Assembly (NCBI RefSeq): GCF_963169125.1
Contig: NC_084802.1
Span: forward strand, 11,594,896-11,658,895
DNA: 64,000 nucleotides
Direction: 5' to 3'
Origin: Humulus lupulus
Lineage: Eukaryota > Streptophyta > Magnoliopsida > Rosales > Cannabaceae
The position numbers and the translations under genes were made by a program. Positions within the stretch are counted from its first letter, which is position 1, and every line of letters begins with the position of its first letter. This document shows positions 54,595-64,000 of this stretch, piece after piece. The notes below the pieces were generated by a model, which was given only the letters and a program-made list of their open reading frames with translations, was not told the DNA's origin and made no database searches.

Positions 54595-56110
54595 CTATGT
54601 ATTTTGGAGGCGGGTCCGAGTAGTTTTTACTTGGGTCCCCCTAGTCTGTTGGGCAAAAACAAAACGACGATGCTGGGTTATTTAAAGGAGAAAATTCATA
54701 AGAGAATAGAAGGGTGGGAAGACAAATTATTGTCTCGGGCGGGTAAGGAAATTCTTATAAAATCAGTGGCTCAACCTTTGTCGTCCTATGCTATGAATGT
54801 TTTCCTTCTGCCTTTAGAGCTTTGCCATGACATTGAGGTCATGATGAATAGGTTTTGCTGGGCTAACTCGTCTAAGAAGAGGAAAGAAATTCATTGGATG
54901 TGTTGGGATAGGCTTACTAAGCCAAAAACAGTTGGTGGAAAGGGTTTTTGTAGTCTCCGCGATTTCAATCTTGCCCTCCTTAGTAAGCAAGGCTGGAGGT
55001 TTCTTAGTAATCCTGACAGTTTGGCGAGTAGGATCTTTAAGGCCCGTTACTTTCCTAACAACTCTTTTTTGGAGGCCGGATTGGGTAGAAATCCAAGTTT
55101 TGTTTGGAGGAGTATTTTTTAGGCTCAAGACTTGGTGTGTAAGGGGGCTAGGAAGAGGATTGGGTCGGGTTCCCAAGTAACTATCATGCATGATCCTTGG
55201 CTCCCTGATGATCATAACCCCTTTGTTTCATCTAATCATTGGCTCTTGAAGGTAAATCAGTCTCTAGTTTATTGATTTCTGGTGTGAAGGCTTGGGATGT
55301 GGATATCCTTACTGACTTGTTTAATGATAGGGATAGAGAGCTGATTACTAATATCCCTTTAAGTGTGAACGTTGAGCAGGATACTTGGCATTGGTCCAAA
55401 GAAGTTTCGAGATTGTTTACAGTCCAGAGTGCTTATAATCTTCTGAAATATTTGCATGGTCAGTGGTACACAGATAATAATTCTGGGTTCTGGCGCAAGT
55501 TATGGCAGCTCAAGATACCACCTGAGGTTCGGAATTTCATTTGGCGAGCTGTTGCTAGGTGCCTCCCCACGCGTGTTGACTTACGCTTGAAACATGTTGA
55601 TGTGGACATTGAGTGTCCTGTGTGTAAGTTGGCTCCTGAAACTATATTTCATGTGTTTAATTGATTGTTGTTTTGCCAAAGCTTGCTGGAAATGTCTGCA
55701 TTTGGATACTCTGTCAATCCATAGTACAAGTTTTACTAGGTGGTTGTGTACAACTCTTACTCACAAATCTAGTTTAGATGTGGCCACTATTACTATGACT
55801 TGTTGGACGATCTAGAAAGCCAGGAATGACTTGATTTGGAAGCATACAAAGCCTTTGGTTGACCAAGTATTAACTATGAGCAAGTCTTGTCTTCATCAAT
55901 CTTCTCAGCTTGCTCGGTGGGGAGCGGAGTGTAAGGAGCGCTGGACTAAACCTAACGATGGAATAGTGAAGATCAATGTTGATGTTTCTGTACATGAAGC
56001 TCATAACATATTCGGTTTCAGTTGTATGGCTAGAGATAGTAATGGTCATGTCATTGAAGCTCTGGTCGGAGGAGAGGTAAAGTTGCTTCAGTTTTGGGTG
56101 AAGCTTTGAG
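54595..56110 (+). pseudogene. LINE (L1-type) ORF2 3' fragment with RNase H remnant
   Basis: Reading frames at 54604-55122, 55239-55664 and 55831-56109 give the C-terminal part of a plant LINE ORF2: SLLGKNKTTMLGYLKEKIHK, LLSRAGKEILIKSVAQPLSS, NLALLSKQGWRFLSNPDSLA, then the zinc-binding RVT domain (FWRKLWQLKIPPEVRNFIWR, IECPVCKLAPETIFHVF) and the start of RNase H (KINVDVSVHE, FGFSCMARDSNGHVIEAL). Stops at 55120 and 55662 and shifts near 55240 and 55670 disable it. The RT domain upstream is missing and no poly-A tail is seen at 56110, where CACTA-3 sequence takes over. Confidence 0.85.
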
Positions 56111-57074
56111 TATACTCACCATAAATCAGGCACAGGGTGGGTGACAGAGACAGCCAAAAATACTTGGGTACGTTAATTTTTTTAAAACATTTTTCAAAAT
56201 TTTAATTGTTTGTTTACAAAACATAATTACATTATACATTGTATCATAGGAGGAATTGCGTGCATATCGCGACACACATCAGACATAGACAACTAATACT
56301 GAGAGTTCCACACCAGTTTCGAGTGCGTCTGAAGATGAAGACATATCTTTGGTACAATTTGTCTTCGAAAAACGACAGGGCCACCAGAAAGGATATGGAC
56401 GTATCCTTAACATAAGGGACCGAACTCCATTTGATTTTCGTCCTTCACAAACTAGAGATGAAGAGATGTCTGAGATGAGAGAGTGTCTTCGACAGTTAGA
56501 GGAGCATGTCCGGACTCATTGTATCACCCCGGGATCTCAATGTGCCCCACCACCACCCGATGATCCCGATGTTGGAGCACCGACTCAGTAGGATTTATGT
56601 ATGAATTTTATTACAATGGACTATTACATTATCATGTTTAAGACAACTCTTTATTTTGATTCAGCAAACATACTCTTATGTTTTTATTTATATGTTTAAT
56701 ATAAGTGTTTAAATTTTATTCTATTGTTTTATATTTAATTCAAAATAAATAAATAAATAAATAAGGGAATAAATATTATAAATATAAAAAAAATTCTGGT
56801 TTAGTCTATACCGAGGACATTGTCCTCGGTATATACCATTAAGATGACAAATTGGGGTTGGTTGTGCCGAGGACATTTTTCACTCTATACCGATGACATT
56901 GTCCTCGGTACAACCTATACCGAGAACATGTTCATTGTCGTCAGTAACTTCTACCGACGCGGTTGTACCGAGGACTTACTGCTGACGACATGTTCTCGGT
57001 ATAAGGTCTACCGAGAACATTTAGGCTTATACTGATGACATTTGTTCTCGGTATATGCCTTATTTTTTGTAGTG
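56111..57074 (+). mobile_element. 3' remnant of a third CACTA transposon (CACTA-3) with TnpA-like exon
   Basis: The right end TTTTTTGTAGTG is a CACTA terminus, and the last 270 bases contain many subterminal words ACCGAGGACA and TGTCCTCGGT in both orientations, some forming palindromes (e.g. around 56812-56836). Upstream, GGWVTETAKNTW (56131-56166), a GTACGT donor, an acceptor near 56249 and EELRAYRDTHQ followed by FVFEKRQGHQKGYGRIL (56349 onward) match a PF03004-type TnpA exon. An in-frame stop after RDTHQT breaks it. The 5' end is missing and meets the LINE fragment at about 56110. Confidence 0.78.
56746..56766. repeat. (AAAT)n microsatellite
   Basis: About five units of AAAT inside CACTA-3, 3' of the TnpA-like exon. 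Confidence 0.85.
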
Positions 57075-57149
57075 TCTCTAGCATTCCTAAGTATCATTTT
57101 TCCTCATTACGGTTTATCATTAAGCATTAATCTATCCCAGCTATTTACA

Positions 57150-57180
57150 TAATTCACTGTTGGCGAAAAACCGCGTCAAC
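57150..57180. repeat. Terminal scrap of a Tat-type LTR
   Basis: GTTGGCGAAAAACCGCGTCA followed by ACA resembles, in reverse complement, the LTR ends at 34429 and 48147 (TGTTGACGCGG). It marks a former Tat LTR between CACTA-3 and the dispersed repeat. Confidence 0.55.
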
Positions 57181-57184
57181 AAAA

Positions 57185-58023
<839 letters not shown>

Positions 58024-58379
58024 CTAGCTACCTATGATTTTACTCTTTGTTTTGTTTTTCCATTGTTTTAGGGCTGTAATATTTACTTTTGTTCTTAGTA
58101 TATGTTATTGTATGAAGAAATATTTGTGGTATAGATACTAAATTTTTACTAGTAGTTGTACTTATGAACTAAATGGAATATTTGTAATGGCAATAATACT
58201 TATGTTTACATTTAATTGCAACCATTAGTATCTTTTCTCAAGCGTTGACTTGGTTGTTAATATTAGCCACGTATCCAATGCACAGTCACGGTCCACTTAC
58301 CATATCTTTGATTTTTGAGATCTTTTTAAAAAAAGAATTTACTTATTTGATAATGTGTATTTTTAAAGTATCATTTTAG
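58024..58379. other. 3' flank of the sulfotransferase pseudogene
   Basis: Its first 120 bases resemble the 3' flank of the intact gene (CTATGATTT, CTTTGT, TTTTTCATTG-like, ATATTTGTGGTATA), so the duplication extends past the stop codon. No gene seen. Confidence 0.6.
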
Positions 58380-58740
58380 TACCTTAATTTTTTAATAATG
58401 CTTTTACAGTATCTGTATTTTAAAATCATACATATTTGGTATCTTAGACTCAGATTTTGATAAATAAAATTTTATCAATATGACCAAATTGCTATCAGTT
58501 ATATATAATTAAGTAATTAAATTTGAATTTAGAACTCATTTAATTGAGAGCATTTTGATTAAATTAGCAAACTTATATCAATTAAATTTGAGTTTAGAGT
58601 ATCAAATATGTATGATTTCAAATATAAGGTACTAAATATGTACTATTTCAAAATAGAGGGTACCAAATACGTATTATTATTGTAAACACATGGTACAAAA
58701 ATGATAATTTACAAAAACACAAAGTACCAAATTAATGGTT
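58380..58740. repeat. Dispersed 'GGTACCAAATA' repeat, copy 3
   Basis: A more diverged relative of the repeats at 53290-53700 and 57185-57463 (GAGGGTACCAAATACGTATT, TCATACATATTTGGTATCTT). Like copy 1 it follows a sulfotransferase 3' flank, so the gene and repeat were probably duplicated together. Confidence 0.7.
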
Positions 58741-58881
58741 ACCCATCCTTTTAAAAATATAGGATTTTTAAAAGATCACATATAAAATGTGGCATTCCCA
58801 TTTATGTAACTTTTACATGAATTATTTTTAAAAAGTCATATTTTAATTTTTTTTTTTTTTTGTCGGGAATAGATTTTATAA

Positions 58882-59211
58882 CTATTCAGAATGTAACGGA
58901 AAAAGAGTACAAATTGAAGGGGGGGTTTCTTCCAACCAGCAAAACTCATCGTCTAGCCTAAGGGCATGCTTTGCCAATCCATGGGCCAAATTATTAAACT
59001 TTCGGCCAACATGTGACAGAGTTGCCCCCGGAAAAGTAGACAATAAAGTTTTAATATCTGAAAAAATAATCCCCAGTTCATTTTGATAAGTTATGTTATT
59101 ATTTAAAGCCAGGATAAGAGAAAGGGAGTCAGAAAAGATAACATCCAGGTGAATTCCAAGCATTTGAGCCCAATTGAGTGTGACCAACAGCGCTATGGCA
59201 AAATAATTCAT
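58882..59211 (-). pseudogene. RNase H C-terminal part of the LINE ORF2
   Basis: MNYFAIALLVTLNWAQMLGI, then VIFSDSLSLILALNN and HVGRKFNNLAHGLAKHALRL, is a plant LINE RNase H with the conserved aspartate (FSD) and the final N-x-x-A-H-x-L-A motif. It is cut from its N-terminal half by an insertion of about 200 bases. Confidence 0.87.
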
Positions 59212-59301
59212 AAGAGAGCTTAGGCAAAAACAAAACTAAGGGATTTCATAGGAATTGAAAAGACTATAAACAAACCTCCCTCAAGAACAAAAAGATAACC
59301 T

Positions 59302-59333
59302 TAACCAAAGGGATGAATCCCTTTGGTTAAGTT
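59302..59333. other. Perfect palindrome inside the LINE insertion
   Basis: CTTAACCAAAGGGAT and ATCCCTTTGGTTAAG form a 15-bp stem with two to three unpaired bases. It lies in the middle of the roughly 200-base insertion in the RNase H region. Confidence 0.85.
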
Positions 59334-59419
59334 TTCAAAGATCGATATAACCATTTACCTTTTTTTCTCACTTATAGGAATGCCTCTTATCAGTTAATTT
59401 TGAGATTTTGTAGTAAGTT

Positions 59420-60490
59420 TTAACTTAAGGAACAACGACACTTACCTTTTAAGGGCTTAGATAAAGCTGCAATAACTTCCTTCTCTGGGGAGAGGATGAT
59501 TGCTCCAAATCCTATCGTTTCTGTCTGGTTAGATAATGCATCATCTACTGATAAGATATTGGATTGATTCCCCAAATCTTCTCTTATTTGATTTGTAGAT
59601 GTTGCATTTTGTATGGGTTGCTCCGTCGTTCTCTGTGTACTTCTTATCGACTCCCAATATCGGGTTACCCATTCAAACACTTGGTGTCCTTGTCTTGCTA
59701 GATGTCCATGGGTTCTTTTATTCCTCTCAAACCAAATTGCCCAAGCTATGATGAGCATTTTTTGAAAGTTTTCTTTTTCCAAAATTTCAGAGGCATAGAG
59801 TAGAATCTCCTTAAAGGAAATGTCCTCTTTCCTATCTGACATGAAAGGATAATCCCACCGATCCCATATTTCTTTAGAAGAAGGACACCAAAAGACAGCA
59901 TGTGCATTAGAATCCTCTCCAAAACCACATAGTGGGCAAACACTGTGTTTAAAGATATTTTGTCGATTTAAACCTTTAAGAGTGGGCAATATTTCATGGT
60001 AGCCTCTCCAAGCAAAATGTAGAATTTTACATGGTATTTTGATTCCCCAAAAGGACTTCCACCACATTGCTATTAATGTAACAGATGAAGATGGCAGTGC
60101 AGTGTCCATAGTTGAGGCTAGATTATACCCACTTTTGACAAAATAGTTCCCATGATTTGTATAGTGCCAGAGCCACGAATCTGGATGATCAAATTGAGTT
60201 AGAGGTATGGTTAAGATGTTTTGGGAATCAGGAGCATTAAAAAATTGTTGGACTCGTATCATGTTCCACGAACCAGGAGTTTCAATGAGATCATGTACTA
60301 TAAGGGGATCAGATATATCAATTGTACTTGGGAGAAAAGATGGAGGTCTTGGGATCCATGGATCACTAAAGGCCAAAGTCTCTTTTCCATTTCCTATACG
60401 TCTTCGCAATCCTCTTCGTAAAACGTCCCTACCCCAGATGATACTTCTCCATGTTATTGAGGGATAATGACCTTCTCTAGCCTCCAATAT
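59420..60490 (-). pseudogene. LINE ORF2: zinc-binding RVT domain and RNase H start
   Basis: Open over about 350 residues: TSILEAREGHYPSITWRSII, GNGKETLAFSDPWIPRP, then the zinc-binding RVT block (WWKSFWGIKIPCKILHFAWR, CPLCGFGEDSNAHAVFWCP) and the RNase H start (TETIGFGAIILSPEKEVIAA). On the right it is cut by the solo LTR; the codons join exactly with those at 63012 onward when the LTR and one copy of its target duplication are left out. Confidence 0.9.
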
Positions 60491-60495
60491 ACTTG

Positions 60496-63011
60496 TGTAA
60501 CGACCCAAAATTACTAATAAGGCTTAAGGGCCTTGATTAGTGTGACGGGAGGGCATAATTGGAGGTTAAGAGAATTAATGGTAAGAAAGCATGAATATGG
60601 GTATTGGATAAGTAATGCGGGAACTATTTGGATGGTAAGGGTGTTATTGTAATTTTGGCCCGTTAGGACATAAATGTGAATGTGTGTGATAAATCGTTGG
60701 GACCACATTATTATGTGGATATATAGATAAATGTTTATGTATGTACAGGTGTGTGCATTTGTAACTATCGGCACGAGGCGATCCTAGGGAGCAGGTAGCG
60801 GGAAAAGTCACAACGGGGCTTAATAGTTGACTTTGGATAAGTCAGGGATATTATAGGTATCGGGTAGTTATTTAGACTATTGGGTTATGAAAAATAAATA
60901 TATGGAGATATATTTGAGGTTAGGATGTCTAGGTGGGAATATTGGGGGATTTTACCATTTTGTCCTCGGGGACGGTTCCGGCACCCCGAGCCTCGGGCTT
61001 GACCTAAATGATAAGGTTAGACTTACTAAAAATAGAAAACAGTAGAACCACAAATAAACTGACCTTTTCTTTCTCAGCTCTCTTCTCTCTCTCAAGGGAA
61101 ACACAAGGGAAATAAACAAAGAAAATCAAGTGGGATTTTGAGGGGATTGAGCTAGGGATTTCTGGGAATTGAAGAGGGGATTTTGAGGTTTAACTCAAGG
61201 GTTATCCAAGGAACTGAATTAGCACTAAGGTAAGCAATAAATTCCTTTCTTTTGGTTAGAAAATTCTGAGTTCTGGCTGGGTGTTGAGATAATTGTAATT
61301 TTGATATTTAAGGTTGAATTTGAGCTTAAAGCTTGCGAACTAGCTGGGGTTTGGCTTAGAGAAGGTGCTCAATGGAAGAGGTAAACTCTAATTCATGATT
61401 TAAAAGTTTAAATTTAGGTTTTGACTGGTTGGTTTTGGGTGTTTGTGTTCTTGGGTCTCAGAAATTGAAGATGGGATTTCTATGAGTTTTAGGCTTAGTT
61501 TTCTGTTGAATTATGTTGCTAAAGTTGTTTTGAAAGTGTTAGGAATGATTGATAATGAAATAGGGAGCTTTGGGATGATTTTGGGTGAGGTTTCAAGCTT
61601 AGAAATGGTGTAAATTATGGGTTCGAAGGGAAGGGCCGCGGCTCTATTCAAGAGCGCTGCGGCCCTAGCTTGCAAAGAAGCCAAGGAGGCTCGGTCAAAG
61701 GCAAGCGTCGCGGCGCCCAAAGCAAGGGCCGCGGCGCGTGTTCCCCTTCAGGTGTGGTGTTGGCTCTATTTTGGAGAAGGGTCGCGGCTAAGCTTCTAGG
61801 GCCGCAGCCCTTGGTTGCACACATGAGTTTTTGAGGATTTTAAGCACGGGAAGGTAGTCTAGTGTGCTCGGGATTGGTTTCACCACCGTGCTTGGTGGAA
61901 TTCAGATTCCCGGGAGTTAATTTTATAACCAGAAACCTATATTCGAGTATTAATGGAATTCATTATCTTGGTTGTGACTAGGTGATAAGCTAGGGCTTGG
62001 GAGTGGATCGTGCTCGGGGGTCATCCTCTCTAATTAAAGCACTTAGAATCAAGGTAAGAAAACTGCACCAGTGTATGTGGATAGGATGGGACTAAGTGTT
62101 CCCTATATTTGAATGTATTGTTATGTGATCATAATAAATCATGTGAATATGTTGGGACTAAGAGTTCCCTATAATCGTATGAATGTCATAAGGTGGTATT
62201 ATGCCACGAGGACATGTGGTAACGGCCTAAGGGTGCCGAAATCCACACTTGCGCATATGGCGCGACTCTGACACTGGTATCCGAGGACAGCTTATTATTC
62301 ACTGAGCTCGGTTAAGCTGGCCGGAGTCAGTGGGCGTGTCACTGGAGTTGGCCTAAGCGAGCCAAGGGCAGTGAGTTAAATAGAGGGTGCGGCCTGCGGG
62401 CGTTAACCCTAGTTATTGCTTGATATGTGTTATTGTGGATTACTGTCTGTGACTTAATGAGTATCTGGAGCTGGTTAATGGTTATTGATCAGTGAGTTGC
62501 TTTGAATGAATTATATGGCTTGATGGAACCGAATAGTATCTTATGGTTATTGGGCTATGCTCTATGAACTGTTAGCTGTTAATACTGTTATGTTATGATA
62601 TTATGTTTTCTTGCTGGGCTTCGGCTCACGGGTGCTACATGGTGCAGGTAAGACAAGTTGGCCATGGGTTGGAGAGCTCTGGGGGCGAGGTGTACATTGT
62701 CAGCCGCTCGGCCACCACGGTCGAGGATTTGTACAGGAACGGGAACCTAAAACGTATATTTTGCCATTAGAGTGGTTCAATTATTTACTTGTAATTAAGA
62801 ATTTTGTATTTACGTTATTTAAACCCTGATTTGGGATCCCATGTATTAAACATCTGATTTTAATAAAGTTTAATCATTTCTAACCAAAACTCTTTGAAAC
62901 CTAATCTGCTTGGGTCATTAGGAACACATTTTGAATTAAATGACTTGATTAGCAAGTCTTGCACTATTCCAAACACACGGTGTAACGGTCTTGGTTATCC
63001 AGGGCGTTACA
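60496..63011 (+). mobile_element. Solo LTR of the long-LTR gypsy-type family, copy 4
   Basis: 2516 bases from TGTAACGACCCAAAATTAC to CCAGGGCGTTACA with a perfect duplication ACTTG (60491-60495, 63012-63016). It carries the landmarks of the family: pyrimidine tract 61068-61098, AGGTAAG at 61228 and 62052, GC-rich cluster 61630-61806, GTGCTACATGGTGCAGGTAA near 62630 and CCGCTCGGCCACCACGG at 62704. No internal region is attached. Confidence 0.95.
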
Positions 63012-63557
63012 ACTTGTATGTTGATAGTATCTTGCCTTGAATACTTTTGCAAGAAGGGATGTAGGGTTAATTAGTAATCGCCAAGCCTGTTTTGCCAGAC
63101 GTGCCTGATTATACTGAATAAAACCACAGAATCCCAATCCTCCCTCACACTTTGGTCTACACATTTTATGCCAAGCGCGCCAATGAATTTTCTTTTGTTC
63201 AGTAGTAGAACCCCACCAATATCGGGCTTGTATTCTTTCAATTTCTTGGCACAAACCTTCTGGAATACGGAAGCATGACATTAGATAAGTTGGCATAGCT
63301 TGGATAACAGCTTTAAGTAAGATTTCTTTACCAACATGAGAAAAAAGCTTTGATTGCCATAAGTGTAACTTCATCCAAACTTTGTCTTTTATTGAATTAA
63401 ACAAAATTCTCTTATTTTTACCTCCCAACATCGGTAGACCCAGATATGTTTCTATAGAATCAGTTCTTTGCATATTTAGAGAGGATGTATACAAAGTGGC
63501 AATCTCTTCCGAAGTATTTGGAGAAAAATATAATAAAGACTTTGTAAAGTTGATCAT
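63012..63557 (-). pseudogene. LINE ORF2: RT thumb region
   Basis: INFTKSLLYFSPNTSEEIAT, IETYLGLPMLGGKNKRILFN and KKIHWRAWHKMCRPKCEGGL are typical for the region after the RT core of plant LINEs. The frame is unbroken from 63557 to the solo LTR. Confidence 0.9.
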
Positions 63558-63702
63558 CTGCGTAGAAAAGAAAGATAATAGTTATAGCTATATTTGAATA
63601 ATTGGAAAAACATATGTATTGATATCTCTAATTGGAGCTAGTTATTAGTGAATGCCTTTATTGTGTCTTCCAGAATTTAATTGCAATGGTTAAAAACATT
63701 AC
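63558..63702 (-). other. 145-bp intron-like insertion in the LINE
   Basis: On the minus strand the left exon ends TCTGGGCAG, the insertion begins GTAATG and ends TTTTCTACGCAG, and the next codons are ATGATCAACTTT. Leaving it out joins SGQ to MINFTKS, the expected LINE order (SGQ-x-INF-x-KS), in frame. GCAG occurs at both borders and may be a small duplication. Confidence 0.75.
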
Positions 63703-63942
63703 CTGCCCAGAACATGTCGAGTATAGAGAAAAAATGTTTTGTATAGCTTGTAGAGATCTTTCAGATGCCTGGACGATAATGAGGCTGTCATCCGCAAAGA
63801 ATAAGTGGGTAATGAAAGGAGTTGTATTAGCTATTCTTAGTCCCTTTATTTCCTTTCTACTTTCCGCTTGTTGAAGTAAAGCTGAAAAACCTTCTGCACA
63901 AACCAGGAAATGATAAGGTGATAGAGGGTCCCCCTGTCTCAA
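63703..63942 (-). pseudogene. LINE ORF2: reverse transcriptase core
   Basis: RQGDPLSPYHFLVCAEGFSA, then HLFFADDSLIIVQAS with the catalytic FADD box, is the LINE RT palm. The frame ends at a TAA just right of 63942 (CATAGATTACT region), so the part toward the window edge is shifted or mutated. Confidence 0.9.
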
Positions 63943-64000
63943 CCCTCTTGATGGAATTACTTATCCATAGATTACTCCATTAATTTGAAATGAATATTGA

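Larger units (their letters stand above)
58845..64000 (-). mobile_element. LINE (L1-type) on the minus strand, 5' part outside the window, split by a solo LTR
   Basis: The 3' end is marked by a run of T on the plus strand (58846-58861), i.e. a poly-A tail. From there to the right edge minus-strand ORF2 sequence runs in reverse order: RNase H (58882-59211 and 59420-59530), zinc-binding RVT domain, thumb, and RT core at 63658-63942. Interruptions are a solo LTR at 60496-63011, an insertion of about 200 bases at 59219-59420 and a 145-bp intron-like insertion at 63558-63702. Apart from these it has few defects, so it is fairly young. Confidence 0.9.

Overview
This window reads as nuclear DNA of a dicot plant. 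It is AT-rich, genes have GT-AG introns and plant protein families (TAR/alliinase, cytosolic sulfotransferase, fragments of RWA, PPR and V-ATPase subunit H), and most of it is plant transposons. A Cannabaceae-like species is possible from the general look of the LTR families, but that is a weak impression from memory. No tRNA, rRNA, CRISPR, organellar or bacterial feature was recognised.

Layout. 1-2700: broken DUF1985 gene on the minus strand, two arrays of degenerate ATCG-core repeats, a 34-bp tandem repeat and a foldback element. 3121-14515: degenerate Ty1/copia element (copia A, TSD AAAAT). Its 5' LTR is split by a 4.1-kb CACTA transposon (3543-7662, TSD GCA) carrying pieces of an RWA O-acetylation gene and a PPR gene; its 3' LTR is split by a long gypsy-type solo LTR. 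14871-19971: second, younger copia element (copia B, TSD ACTAC). 20149-23967: five-exon TAR/alliinase-like gene on the minus strand, complete except for one frameshift.

26007-50559: a second CACTA element, about 3.4 kb without insertions, that captured two exons of the V-ATPase subunit H gene and keeps part of a TnpA-like (PF03004) gene. It has grown to 24.5 kb by nested insertion: a hAT MITE inside the captured exon, a copia element (copia C), a solo LTR in the copia C LTR, a Tat-type LTR fragment in that solo LTR, a Tat-lineage Ty3/gypsy element in the copia C coding region, and another solo LTR in the Tat element. The Tat element has the lineage's antisense gene with its own TATA box and introns, and a 120-bp tandem array next to it.

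50560-64000: an intact intronless sulfotransferase gene (52004-52999), a hAT-like MITE, a LINE ORF2 fragment, the end of a third CACTA element, a truncated second sulfotransferase copy (57464-58023), and a minus-strand LINE running off the right edge, split by another solo LTR and holding a 145-bp intron-like insertion.

The only host loci likely to matter are the TAR-like gene (probably inactive in this haplotype) and the intact sulfotransferase. The main interest lies in the two gene-capturing CACTA elements, the antisense gene of the Tat element, the solo LTR family with conserved internal modules, and the intron-like insertion in the LINE.
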